Source of the DNA: Desulfovibrio sp. TomC
Lineage (GTDB): Bacteria; Desulfobacterota; Desulfovibrionia; Desulfovibrionales; Desulfovibrionaceae
Reading direction: 5' to 3'
NCBI RefSeq assembly: GCF_000801335.2
Contig: NZ_JSEH01000007.1
Span: 62,001-126,000, forward strand
DNA length: 64,000 bases
Part shown: positions 52,437-61,426 of the stretch, piece after piece
Numbering within the stretch: position 1 is the first letter of the stretch
Layout: every line of letters starts with the position of its first letter
Position numbers and translations under genes: made by a program
The notes under the pieces: generated by a model
What the model saw: only the letters and a program-made list of their open reading frames with translations
Databases searched by the model: none
What the model was told of the DNA's origin: nothing

Positions 52437-52478
52437 GGCGCGGCAGCCCGGAGATTCCGGCCTGCCGCGCCTTGCTAT
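52437..52478. terminator. Bidirectional terminator between NMO and btaB
   Basis: GGCGCGGCAG and CTGCCGCGCC form a perfect 10-bp stem between two converging genes; a short T-containing tail follows on the plus strand. Confidence 0.7.
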
Positions 52479-53104
52479 TTATGGCCAAGAAAGCTGAACC
52501 GTCGCCACAGGCCGCCGTAAGCCGGCGTAATCTTCTGGCGCGCCGGGACAAAGCGATCGGCCAGCTGCGGCAGCAGATGGCCGTCCATGCGCACATGGTT
52601 GACCCCCATCCAGGACCGGAACCACGGGACCGACGTGTCGCAGAAGTCGACCACGGCCACCAGCCCCCCAGGGCGCAACTGGAGCCGGGCGGCGTCAAGG
52701 GCCGCCTCAAAGCCGGGATTGAACATGGACAGGGCGTAGGAAAAAACGATGAGATCCATGGAACCCCGGGCCAGGCTGTCCGGACCATAGGCGCAGCAGG
52801 CCAGTTCCACCCGGTCCGCTGTGCGGCCCACGGCCTTGGCCGCCCGCCGAAGCATCGGCGGACACAGATCGATGCCGGTTAGCCGGGCTGTCGGCAGTTC
52901 GCGGGCCAGCAAACGGAGATTGTGTCCGGTGCCGCAGCCCACCTCGGCCACTCGCGCCCCGGTTGCCTTGCCCATCTCGGCCAACGCCTGGGCGCACTGG
53001 GCGACAAGCTGGCTGCGCCCGAAAAGGAAACTCCAGCGCGTGGCGTCGTACACCCGGGCGTGAAGACGGTAATACCCGGCGAGCGGCTCGTGGCGGCTTT
53101 CCAT
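52475..53104 (-). CDS. btaB: Betaine lipid N-methyltransferase (BtaB-like)
   Basis: 209 residues. SAM-binding motif VAEVGCGTGHNLRLLA, then LTGIDLCPPML and SMDLIVFSYALSMFNPGF, a class I methyltransferase. ATG 53104 overlaps the btaA stop (ATGA). BtaB adds three methyl groups to the homoserine lipid made by BtaA, giving DGTS. The assignment depends on this coupling; alone it would only be called a methyltransferase. Confidence 0.75.
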   Translation of the reverse strand: MESRHEPLAGYYRLHARVYDATRWSFLFGRSQLVAQCAQALAEMGKATGARVAEVGCGTGHNLRLLARELPTARLTGIDLCPPMLRRAAKAVGRTADRVELACCAYGPDSLARGSMDLIVFSYALSMFNPGFEAALDAARLQLRPGGLVAVVDFCDTSVPWFRSWMGVNHVRMDGHLLPQLADRFVPARQKITPAYGGLWRRFSFLGHK

Positions 53105-54273
53105 CAGCCCACCACCGCCAGATGCTGGCTGCCGTAGGTGCCGACCCGGTCGTTGCCGTGCATGGGTTCGGTCAGCTCCGGAAAAAACCGCAGCCGCTGT
53201 TTCGCCGCCCCAGGCACAAAGGACACGTCGAGTCCGGCCGAGCGCATGAGGATTTTGGCCCCAGGCGCGGCCGCGGCGAAAATCCGGTCCCACTCCTCGG
53301 CCAAGGCCGCCGGGGCATGGTGGGCCAGCCAGTCCTGGTGGTCGAGCAGCACGAAATGGCTGTAGGGACCGGGATTGTCCTGCAAAAAGGCGCTCAGGGA
53401 CGCGGTATGGCTGGTCAGCCTGGGCAGCCGCTCCCGAATCGTCGCGAAATTGGCTGGTTTCAAATATTCGGGACAGCACTCCCGGGTGTAGCGGCCGGTC
53501 ATGTAGACGCGCCAGAAATAATTCTCGGCCATGGGCGACTCGGTAAACACCCGCCGCATCTTCTCCCGCACAAACCCCTCAAGCCCGCCCGGATGGCTGT
53601 CCTGGATCAGGCGGATCTGGGGACGCGGCACGCCAAGCAGGGCCATAAGCGCCGGCCGCCCCACCAGCCAGCGGCTGACGCGATCCCAGAACACCGGTTC
53701 GATAGCGGCATAGATGCGGCGCTGCTCGTCTGTGCTGCTTGCAGCCAGGAGCCGTGGGATGTCCCGACGCAGCCGGGGTTTGGCGAGGTTTAAAAGACGC
53801 GAGAAGGCAAAGGCCACCGCCCCGGACGCGCCGTGGTAGTAAAACGAACGCGACAGGCGGCCGGCCTTGAAATAGCTGCTGTTGGCGTCCCAAAATGCGG
53901 CGGCATAGGGCGGCAGATGACGACGCACCCGGGCATAGATCCCGGCGCACTCCGGCCCGCCGCCGTCGCCGAAAAAGCTGAAAAGCTCCTCGTGGCTGGC
54001 CTGGAGAAAAAGCGCCCGCTTGAGTTCCAGAAGCGCGTTTTGCCGGAAATTGAGATCCACGCAGGCCACGCCGGCCGGATCGTCCAGCAAATAATCCAGG
54101 GCGTTGTCGCCGGCCGAGGTGATGACCGCCACCCGGGACTGTGGCGACAGCCCAAGCAGCTGCCGATCCAGACGGGGATCTTCCCAGCAGGTGTTGTAGA
54201 TAAGGCGGTTGCCGTGGACGAGACCGAAAAAGGCGTCCTGGAGACGCCGGGAGAGCGGATGTGCCTGCTTCAT
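53104..54273 (-). CDS. btaA: S-adenosylmethionine:diacylglycerol 3-amino-3-carboxypropyltransferase (BtaA, DUF3419)
   Basis: 389 residues. The start FGLVHGNRLIYNTCWEDPRLD and VAVITSAGDNALDYLL ... VACVDLNFRQNALLELK are DUF3419/BtaA hallmarks; the C-terminal HFVLLDHQDWLAH also fits. BtaA transfers the aminocarboxypropyl group of SAM to diacylglycerol. With btaB it forms the complete two-gene route to the phosphorus-free betaine lipid DGTS, usually made under phosphate limitation. I see no Pho box I would defend. Confidence 0.8.
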   Translation of the reverse strand: MKQAHPLSRRLQDAFFGLVHGNRLIYNTCWEDPRLDRQLLGLSPQSRVAVITSAGDNALDYLLDDPAGVACVDLNFRQNALLELKRALFLQASHEELFSFFGDGGGPECAGIYARVRRHLPPYAAAFWDANSSYFKAGRLSRSFYYHGASGAVAFAFSRLLNLAKPRLRRDIPRLLAASSTDEQRRIYAAIEPVFWDRVSRWLVGRPALMALLGVPRPQIRLIQDSHPGGLEGFVREKMRRVFTESPMAENYFWRVYMTGRYTRECCPEYLKPANFATIRERLPRLTSHTASLSAFLQDNPGPYSHFVLLDHQDWLAHHAPAALAEEWDRIFAAAAPGAKILMRSAGLDVSFVPGAAKQRLRFFPELTEPMHGNDRVGTYGSQHLAVVG

Positions 54274-54370
54274 GGGGGCTGAATATAGTCATTCCGGGCG
54301 GGCGGACAAAGCGACGTTTCCGTGTCGCTTCGCCGCCCGTCCGTAACGACACGGGGGAAAGGGGAGGAAG

Positions 54371-54414
54371 GCAGGCCTCCGGCGGCCGGGGGCCTGAGGC
54401 CCCCGGACCCCCCA
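54371..54414. repeat. GC-rich REP-like palindrome
   Basis: CCGGGGGCC-TGA-GGCCCCCGG (54386-54406) flanked by GCAGGCCTCCGGCGG. From memory this resembles dispersed intergenic palindromes common in Desulfovibrio. It may end the dehydrogenase transcript. The rest of 54274-54509 shows no gene. Confidence 0.5.
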
Positions 54415-54509
54415 AATGGGTTAAGGGGAGTGGCGTTGCCAGCGACGGTGGGCGGGGAAAACGTGCTGGACGTGAACCACCGCTGCTCCGGCCTGAGGCA
54501 GGCGGGCCG

Positions 54510-55964
54510 CTAGCCGGCCAGTCCGCCCAGGCAGGTATATTTCATGACCGCGTATTCATCGAGGCCGTAGCGCGAACCCTCCCGGCCGACGCCGCTTTCC
54601 TTGACCCCGCCAAAGGGCGCTTCGGTGCAGGAAATAAGGCTCTCGTTGACGCCGACCATGCCGTATTCCAGCGCCCCGGACACCCGGAAGGCCCGGCCGA
54701 TGTCGCGGGTGTAGAGGTAGGCGGCCAGGCCGTATTCGGTGTCGTTGGCCGCAGCAATGGCCTCGGCCTCGGTTTCGAAACGAAAGACCGGAGCCAGGGG
54801 GCCGAATATTTCCTCCCGGGCAAAGGCCATGTCCCGGGTGGCCTCGGCAATGACCGTCGGCTCGAAAAAGTTCCCGCCCAGGGCATGGGGCTTGCCGCCG
54901 CAAACGATGCGCCCGCCCTTGGCCGTGGCGTCGGCTACTTGCGCCACCATGCGGGCGGTGGCCTTGCCGTCGATCAGCGGTCCCTGGTTGACCCCGGGCG
55001 TCAGTCCCTCGCCAACCGACAGTTCGCCGACCGCCTGGGCCAGCCGGGCCACGAAGGCGTCGTAGATGCCGGCCTGGACGTGGAAACGGTTGGCGCAGAT
55101 GCAGGTCTGGCCGGAGTTTCGGTACTTGCTGGCCATGGCTCCGGCAATGGCGGCGTCGAGATCGGCGTCGTCAAAGACCACAAACGGGGCATTGCCGCCC
55201 AGTTCCATGGAGACCTTTTTCACGGTGGCGGCGCACTGGGCCATGAGCGTCTTGCCCACTTCGGTCGAGCCGGTAAAGCTCACCTTGCGCACGATCGGGT
55301 TCTCGGTCAGCTCCGCGCCAATGGCCCGGGCGTTGCCGGTGACGATGTTGACCACGCCGGCCGGGATGCCGGCCCGAATGGCCAGTTCGCCCAGAGCCAG
55401 GGCGGAAAACGGAGTCTGGGAGGCCGGCTTGACCACTACCGGGCAGCCCATGGCCAGGGCCGGCCCCACCTTGCGCCCGATCATGGCCATGGGGAAATTC
55501 CAAGGGGTGACAATGCCGCAGACCCCGACCGGCTCGCGGGTGACCATGATGACGCGGCCCGAGGCATTGGCCGGCACCACGTCGCCGTAAGCCCGGCGGG
55601 CCTCCTCGGCAAACCAGCGGATGAAACTGGCCCCGTAGATGATCTCCCCGGCGGATTCGGCCAAGGGTTTGCCCTGTTCAAGCGTCATCAGCCGGGCCAG
55701 ATCGTCCTTGGCGGCCAAAATCAGATCGTGCCAGCGCAGCAGCATGTCGGCTCGCTGCAAAGCGGTCATGGCCCGAAGGGCCGGCCAGGCTTCCCGGGCC
55801 GCCTCGATGGCCCGGCGCGTCTCTTCCCGGCCGCAACGCGGCACCTGGCCAAGAATTGCTCCAGTGGCCGGATTGTCCACCGCAATCGTCTCGCCGCTGT
55901 CAGCCCCAACCCATTGTCCGTCAATCAGACACGCCTGTCGAAACAGCGCCATATTGCTCAACAT
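54510..55964 (-). CDS. gabD: NAD(P)-dependent succinate-semialdehyde dehydrogenase-type enzyme
   Basis: 484 residues, full aldehyde dehydrogenase. Catalytic Glu in VSMELGGNAPF, catalytic Cys in NSGQTCICANRF, NAD-binding FTGSTEVGKTL, and the PFGGVKESGVGREGS end typical of the GabD subgroup. It would oxidise succinate semialdehyde or a similar aldehyde. No aminotransferase is adjacent, so the substrate is uncertain. GGAGGAGGAACATC precedes the ATG. Confidence 0.82.
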   Translation of the reverse strand: MLSNMALFRQACLIDGQWVGADSGETIAVDNPATGAILGQVPRCGREETRRAIEAAREAWPALRAMTALQRADMLLRWHDLILAAKDDLARLMTLEQGKPLAESAGEIIYGASFIRWFAEEARRAYGDVVPANASGRVIMVTREPVGVCGIVTPWNFPMAMIGRKVGPALAMGCPVVVKPASQTPFSALALGELAIRAGIPAGVVNIVTGNARAIGAELTENPIVRKVSFTGSTEVGKTLMAQCAATVKKVSMELGGNAPFVVFDDADLDAAIAGAMASKYRNSGQTCICANRFHVQAGIYDAFVARLAQAVGELSVGEGLTPGVNQGPLIDGKATARMVAQVADATAKGGRIVCGGKPHALGGNFFEPTVIAEATRDMAFAREEIFGPLAPVFRFETEAEAIAAANDTEYGLAAYLYTRDIGRAFRVSGALEYGMVGVNESLISCTEAPFGGVKESGVGREGSRYGLDEYAVMKYTCLGGLAG

Positions 55965-56284
55965 GATGTTCCTCCTCCAGGCCGCAGACCCTTGATCGGC
56001 GGCACTTTCCGGCCCTGTAGTCGGCCTGCGAAGCTATGTCAAAACGGGCAGAAGTAGATTTTTTCGGTTTTTGAGACCAGCCCAAGCCCAAAACAACCAC
56101 TCCCCGGACAGCGAGGCGCAAAAAGGCTCTCCAGAACGAGGCAATCCGTTTTTTTACCCCAAGCCGCGACATTTCCCACCCGGTCCGGGGTCTACTCTAC
56201 AATTCTGTCGCTGGTCGCCGTACAAATTTGTTGCTGTCCAGAGCACGAAACTATTAATACTAATAAATTCAATATGTTTTATTC

Positions 56285-56299
56285 TGGCACGCTCCTTGT
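56285..56299 (+). promoter_or_regulatory. Sigma-54 promoter of nifENB
   Basis: TGGCACGCTCCTTGT matches the -24/-12 consensus TGGCAC-N5-TTGC except for the last base. It lies 46 bases before nifE, so transcription would start near 56310. A clear TGT-N10-ACA NifA site was not found within 150 bases upstream. The AT-rich 56220-56280 may take IHF. Confidence 0.8.
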
Positions 56300-56345
56300 A
56301 GAGTCACGATTGCCCTGACGTTTGGCGACAGGGAAAGGAGCGTTC

Positions 56346-57725
56346 ATGGAACAGGCGATTTTCGAAGAACGGCGGGATCAGATCCACCGTACCGGCGAGG
56401 GGCCTTTCGAGCTGGCCTGCAACCGCGACAGCCTGGCTGGAGCCGTGTCCCAGCGGGCCTGCGTGTTCTGCGGCTCGCGCGTGGTGCTCTACCCCATTGC
56501 CGACGCCCTGCATCTGGTCCACGGTCCCATCGGCTGCGCCGTCTACACCTGGGACATCCGGGGCGCGTTGTCCTCGGGACCGGAACTGCACCGCCTGAGT
56601 TTTTCCACCGACCTCCAGGAAAAAGACGTTATTTTCGGCGGCGAAAAAAAGCTCAAGGCCGCCCTGCTTGAACTGATCGAACGCCACCAGCCCAAGGCCG
56701 CCTTTGTCTACGCCACCTGCATCGTCGGCATCATCGGCGACGACGTGGCTGCGGTGTGCCGCGACGTGGCCGCCAAGACCGGCATCCCGGTCATCCCGGT
56801 CCAGTCCGAAGGGTTTAAGGGCAACAAGCGTGAAGGCTACGCCGCCGCCTGCAAGGCCATGTTCACCCTGACCGGCACCGGCGACATAAGCGACATCAGC
56901 CCCATTTCCATCAATATCCTGGGCGACTTCAACCTGGCCGGGGAGATCTGGATCATCCGGGACTATTTCAAGCGCATGGGCGTCGAGACCGTGGCCAACA
57001 TCACCGGCGACGGCCGGGTGGACGACATCCGCCGGGCCCACGGCGCAGCCCTCAACGTGGTGCAGTGTTCCGGGGCCACCATGGAACTGGCCAAGATGCT
57101 GCAGGAAAAATACGGTACCCCATTTATCCGCGCCTCCTACCTGGGCATCGAGGATATGGCCGATTCCCTCTACGCCGTGGCTGAACATTTCAAGGACCGC
57201 GACCCGGGCATTGTCGAGCGCACCCAGCAGGTGGTGCGTGAAGAGTTGGCGGTGCTCCTGCCCCAGCTCAAGCAGTACCGCAAGGACCTCGAAGGCAAGC
57301 GGGTGGCCATCTATGTCGGCGGCGCGTTCAAGGCCTTTTCGCTGATTAAGGCCTTCCGCCACCTGGGCATGAAGGTGGTCCTGGTCGGGTCCCAGACCGG
57401 CACCTCGGAAGATTACGAGGAGCTGGCCGCCATCTGCGATCCGGGAACGGTGGTCGTTGACGACTCCAATCCGCTGGAACTGTCCAAGTACGTCCGGGAA
57501 CTCGATGTTGATCTGTTCGTCGGGGGCGTCAAGGAACGTCCCATCGCCCACAAGCTCGGGGTCGGCTTTTGCGACCACAACCATGAGCGCAAGGAAGCCC
57601 TGGAAGGCTTTGTCGGCATGCTCAACTTCGCGCGCGAAGTCCACGCCTCGGCCACAAGCCCCATCTGGCAGTTCGTCCCCCGCCGGGAAGCCATGGCCAA
57701 GGCTTCAAAGGGAGAAGGGATATGA
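56346..57725 (+). CDS. nifE: Nitrogenase FeMo-cofactor scaffold protein NifE
   Basis: 459 residues. The cluster-ligand cysteines are visible in ACVFCGSRVV, GPIGCAVYTWD and YATCIVGIIGDD, with the family QSEGFKGNKREGY motif. NifE pairs with NifN to mature NifB-cofactor into FeMo-co before handing it to NifDK. AAAGGAGCGTTC precedes ATG 56346. Overlaps nifN by ATGA. nifHDK are not in the window. Confidence 0.93.
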   Translation: MEQAIFEERRDQIHRTGEGPFELACNRDSLAGAVSQRACVFCGSRVVLYPIADALHLVHGPIGCAVYTWDIRGALSSGPELHRLSFSTDLQEKDVIFGGEKKLKAALLELIERHQPKAAFVYATCIVGIIGDDVAAVCRDVAAKTGIPVIPVQSEGFKGNKREGYAAACKAMFTLTGTGDISDISPISINILGDFNLAGEIWIIRDYFKRMGVETVANITGDGRVDDIRRAHGAALNVVQCSGATMELAKMLQEKYGTPFIRASYLGIEDMADSLYAVAEHFKDRDPGIVERTQQVVREELAVLLPQLKQYRKDLEGKRVAIYVGGAFKAFSLIKAFRHLGMKVVLVGSQTGTSEDYEELAAICDPGTVVVDDSNPLELSKYVRELDVDLFVGGVKERPIAHKLGVGFCDHNHERKEALEGFVGMLNFAREVHASATSPIWQFVPRREAMAKASKGEGI

Positions 57726-59077
57726 GCGATTCACCCTACGTTTCCACCACCAACGCCTGCAAGCTGTGCACGCCGCTGGGCGCGGCCCTGGCCTTCCGGG
57801 GCGTCGAAGGCGCGATTCCGTTTCTGCACGGCTCCCAGGGCTGCGCCACCTACATGCGCCGCTACATCATAAGCCATTTCCGCGAGCCCATGGACATCGC
57901 CTCTTCGGCCCTGGGCGAAAAGCAGGCCGTCTTCGGCGGCGGCCCGAATCTGAAAAAGGGCATCTTAAACGTCATGTCCAAGTACGGTGCCTCGGTGGTC
58001 GGCGTGGCCACCACCTGCCTAACCGAGACCATCGGCGACGACGTACCGCGTCTATTGGCTGAATTTCGCAAGGAATTTGCCGACCTGCCCCTGCCCGAAA
58101 TCGTCCACGTGTCAACACCCAGCTATTCCGGCACCCATATGGAAGGCTGGCACGCCGCCGTGGCCGCCCTGGCTTCCCAGCTCGTTACGGAAAAGGCCCC
58201 GGACCACCGGCGCGTGAACCTCATGCCCGGCCTGGTGTCGCCGTCCGATCTGCGCCATTTCAAAGAGATCCTGGCCGACTTCGGCGTGGCCGCCACGGTC
58301 CTGCCCGACATCTCCGATTCCATGGATCGTCCGGCTCTGCTCGACTACGAAAAGCTGCCGGCCGGCGGCACCACCCTGGCCGACATCCGGGCCATGTCCG
58401 GGGCGCTTGGCTCCATTGAGTGCGGCCGTGCCGTGCATGTGGTGGAAAGCGCCGGGGCCAATCTGGAAAACCGCTTCGGCGTGCCCAATGTGAGCCTTGG
58501 CATCCCCATCGGCATCCGCGAGACCGACGCCTTCTTCGCCGCCCTGGAAAAGCTGACCGGCGTGACCACGCCGGCCAAATACATAAACGAGCGCGGCCGG
58601 CTGGTGGACGCCTATGTGGACGGCCACAAGTACGTGGCCGGGAAAAGGGCCATTGTCTACGGCGAGGAAGACATGGTCATCGCCATGGTGGCCTTTTTGG
58701 CCGAGATCGGGGTCAAACCCATCCTGGCCGCCACCGGCTCGACCTGCAAGAATTTCAAGGCCGCCCTGGCCGAGGTGACGGCCGGGCTGTTGCCCGAACC
58801 GCCCGAAGCGCGCCTGGGCGTGGATTTCCACGACATCGCCGAGCAGGCCGCCGATCTGGCCCCGGATCTGCTCGTCGGGCACAGCAAGGGCTACACCTAC
58901 GCCAAGGCCTGGGACGTGCCGCTTCTGCGGGTGGGCTTCCCCATCCATGACCGCTTCGGCGGCCAGCGCATGCGCCATGTGGCCTACGGCGGTGCCCAGG
59001 AACTTTTCGATCGTCTGGTCAACACCATCCTCGAACGCAAGCAGGAAGCCAGCGCCGTCGGCTACGGCTATCTCTAA
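57722..59077 (+). CDS. nifN: Nitrogenase cofactor biosynthesis protein NifN
   Basis: 451 residues. Start YVSTTNACKLCTPLGAALAF and FLHGSQGCATYMRRY, CLTETIGDDV, HVSTPSYSGTHMEGW are the NifN pattern; it lacks NifK's long N-terminal extension and its P-cluster serine context. Partner of NifE, co-translated with it. Confidence 0.92.
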   Translation: MSDSPYVSTTNACKLCTPLGAALAFRGVEGAIPFLHGSQGCATYMRRYIISHFREPMDIASSALGEKQAVFGGGPNLKKGILNVMSKYGASVVGVATTCLTETIGDDVPRLLAEFRKEFADLPLPEIVHVSTPSYSGTHMEGWHAAVAALASQLVTEKAPDHRRVNLMPGLVSPSDLRHFKEILADFGVAATVLPDISDSMDRPALLDYEKLPAGGTTLADIRAMSGALGSIECGRAVHVVESAGANLENRFGVPNVSLGIPIGIRETDAFFAALEKLTGVTTPAKYINERGRLVDAYVDGHKYVAGKRAIVYGEEDMVIAMVAFLAEIGVKPILAATGSTCKNFKAALAEVTAGLLPEPPEARLGVDFHDIAEQAADLAPDLLVGHSKGYTYAKAWDVPLLRVGFPIHDRFGGQRMRHVAYGGAQELFDRLVNTILERKQEASAVGYGYL

Positions 59078-59088
59078 AGGAGCACGAC

Positions 59089-60357
59089 ATGACCACCACC
59101 AAGGACCTCTCCAAGCACCCCTGCTTCAATAGGGAATCCGCCGGTTCCTGCGGCCGGGTGCACCTGCCCGTGGCCCCCAAGTGCAATATCATGTGCAACT
59201 TCTGCAATCGCAAATACGATTGCGTCAGCGAATCGCGTCCGGGCGTGACCAGCGCTATCCTGACCCCCGAACAGGCCCTGGTCTACATGGACAAGGTGCT
59301 GGAAAAAGAACCCCGCATTACGGTCTGCGGCATCGCCGGACCGGGCGACCCCCTGGCCAACCCGGAAACCCTGGAAGCCATCCGCCTGCTGCACGCCAAA
59401 TATCCCCAGCTTCTTTTTTGTCTGTCCACCAATGGTCTGGCCCTGCCGACCTACGCCGCCGCCCTGGCCGAACTGGGGGTCACCCACGTGACCGTCACGG
59501 TCAATGCCGTGGACCCGAAAATCGGGGCGCGCATCTATTCCTGGGCCCGCGACGGCAAGGTCATCCACCGGGGCGAGGCCGCTGCCTCCCTGCTTTTGTC
59601 CCGGCAGATCGAAGGCATCAAGATCCTTAAGGAACACGATTTGATCGTCAAATCGAACACCATTGTCATCCCCGGCGTCAACGACCAGCACGTGGTGGAA
59701 GTCTCCAAGATGCTCTCGGGGCTTGGCGTGGACATCCAAAACATCATGCCCGTCTTCCCGGTGGCCGACACCCCCTTTGCCGACGTTCCCGCCCCCACCC
59801 ACGAGTTGATTCACGGACTGCGCGAACAGGCCAAGGACCTTGTCCCCCAGATGACCCATTGCAAGCGTTGCCGGGCTGACGCAGTGGGCCTGCTTGGCAA
59901 GGACCTCTCCGGCGAAATGGCCGGCATTCTCGGCGATTGCTCCCGCAGCATTCCCGGCGTCGATCTGTCCAAGCGGCCGTACGTGGCCGTGGCCACCCGG
60001 GAAGGGATGCTCGTCAACATGCACCTGGGCGAGGCCCACAAGTTCCAAATCTGGAAGCAGGACGGCGATGCGTTTGCCCTGGTCGAGGAACGCTACGCCC
60101 CGGAACCCGGCAACGGCACCAAGCGGTGGATCGATCTGGCCAAGCTGCTCATCGATTGCCGGGCCGTGCTCGTTGCCGCCTGCGGCGAGACGCCGCGCAA
60201 GATCCTGGCCGATACCGGCGTCATGCCCTACGAGTGCTCGGGGCTGGTGGAAACGGTCCTGGCCGAAGTCTACGGCACCGGGGATCTCACCCTGCTCAAG
60301 AGCCGGCGCAAGGGCCTGGGCAAGGCCTGCTGCGGCGGCGGCGGCGAAGGCTGCTAG
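59089..60357 (+). CDS. nifB: Radical-SAM NifB with C-terminal NifX-like domain
   Basis: 422 residues. Radical-SAM CNIMCNFC (Cys32, 36, 39), GIAGPGDPLANP and the NifB cysteine cluster HCKRCRADAVGLLG. Residues ~300-400 (VAVATREGMLVNMHLGEAHK, LIDCRAVLVAACGETPRKIL) form the NifX/NafY-like cofactor-binding domain. The tail ends CCGGGGEGC, Cys/Gly rich. It makes the NifB-co precursor for NifEN. AAAGGAGCACGAC precedes the ATG. Confidence 0.95.
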   Translation: MTTTKDLSKHPCFNRESAGSCGRVHLPVAPKCNIMCNFCNRKYDCVSESRPGVTSAILTPEQALVYMDKVLEKEPRITVCGIAGPGDPLANPETLEAIRLLHAKYPQLLFCLSTNGLALPTYAAALAELGVTHVTVTVNAVDPKIGARIYSWARDGKVIHRGEAAASLLLSRQIEGIKILKEHDLIVKSNTIVIPGVNDQHVVEVSKMLSGLGVDIQNIMPVFPVADTPFADVPAPTHELIHGLREQAKDLVPQMTHCKRCRADAVGLLGKDLSGEMAGILGDCSRSIPGVDLSKRPYVAVATREGMLVNMHLGEAHKFQIWKQDGDAFALVEERYAPEPGNGTKRWIDLAKLLIDCRAVLVAACGETPRKILADTGVMPYECSGLVETVLAEVYGTGDLTLLKSRRKGLGKACCGGGGEGC

Positions 60358-60387
60358 GCGACACTGTACGCCAGGGAACACGTTCTT

Positions 60388-60428
60388 AGGCGACCATCGG
60401 TGCACAACGGATGGTCGCCTTTATTTTT
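60388..60428 (+). terminator. Terminator of nifENB
   Basis: GGCGACCATC (60389-60398) and GATGGTCGCC (60410-60419) form a perfect stem followed by TTTATTTTT, 30 bases after nifB. Confidence 0.9.
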
Positions 60429-60589
60429 GACAAGACACCGGCGGAGGTGTATCAGGTTGATTGTTGAAGTGGGGCCTTGCGGCCCGACCAGGCTGTGGTG
60501 CGGCGACATCTCACCTGCACAGGCCTGGACATCACTGACATCGTTTCGAGTGACGCCCGTTTTCGTCAGTTGAAATCGATCTGAACCAC

Positions 60590-61426
60590 TTGGATACCAT
60601 CGTGGCCAGCATAAGCGCGGCGCAACAGGAAGAAAAAACGGAAGTCGAAGGGCATTCTCTGGGTCAATGCCGCATTCTCGGCGTCTATTCACTGGTCAAA
60701 GCAGCAGCCACAGGCCATGGGGCAACAGCCCGGACCTATGAGCAGAAAACCATGTGGTTTGTGCGGCGAAGCGATGACGACGAATATATGGTCCAGGCCC
60801 TCAACGCCAATTCCATCCCATCCGGTCCCCTGACCACCATCAGCAAGGGTGACTTCATCCGCAGCTACCAGCCGGAGCCGGGTTATTACGAGAAACGCTG
60901 CCTGCCCTTTATTGAATCCCTGAAAAAGAAACTCACCCAGGCCGACAAGCTTTTAGCCGACGAAGACCTGGACGGTGCGGAAAAAGAATTTTGCAAGGCC
61001 TTGCTTCTGGACGAAAAAAATCCCAAGGCCAATATTGAGCTGGGTAAAATTCACCTGCAAAAGGGCGACGGCAAAAAACTGGCTGCGGCCATGCGCCGCA
61101 TATTAAGCACTGACGCCCTGTTCCAGGAACATGAGCGCCACCTGTTTAATGAATTCGGTATCAGCCTGCGCAAGGAAAAACACTTTGCCGAAGCTGTCAG
61201 CTTTTACGGCAAGGCCCTTGAGCACAACAATACCGACGAACATCTCCATTTCAACATTGCCCGGGCTCTGGCCGAATCCGGACACATTGACACGGCCCGC
61301 AGCCACCTTGAAACCGCCCTGGCCCTGCGCCCCGATTTTGAAACGGCCCGGCGTTTCCTCGACTATCTCGGGAAAAACGGGGGTGCTCCAGCCGATGCAG
61401 GCGACAGTGAGGGCCAGGCCCAATGA
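60590..61426 (+). CDS. TPR protein upstream of a PilZ gene
   Basis: 278 residues from a TTG at 60590; a GTG at 60602 is an equal candidate and neither has a clear ribosome site. Residues ~15-95 are an unrecognised alpha/beta domain (ILGVYSLVKAA, YEQKTMWFVRRSDDDEYMVQ). From ~110 on there are four TPR-like units (ADKLLADEDLDGAEKEFCKA, FAEAVSFYGKALEHNNTDEH). No signal peptide, so cytoplasmic. ATGA overlap with the PilZ gene implies a common job in c-di-GMP signalling. Confidence 0.68.
   Translation: MDTIVASISAAQQEEKTEVEGHSLGQCRILGVYSLVKAAATGHGATARTYEQKTMWFVRRSDDDEYMVQALNANSIPSGPLTTISKGDFIRSYQPEPGYYEKRCLPFIESLKKKLTQADKLLADEDLDGAEKEFCKALLLDEKNPKANIELGKIHLQKGDGKKLAAAMRRILSTDALFQEHERHLFNEFGISLRKEKHFAEAVSFYGKALEHNNTDEHLHFNIARALAESGHIDTARSHLETALALRPDFETARRFLDYLGKNGGAPADAGDSEGQAQ

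Noticed and set aside
54261-56057. A 598-codon plus-strand frame
   Set aside because: Antisense to the aldehyde dehydrogenase, whose catalytic motifs are complete; the plus-strand product is low-complexity.
56130-56284. A NifA upstream activator site for nifE
   Set aside because: Several TGT and ACA triplets occur, but none with the required 10-base spacing that I could confirm.
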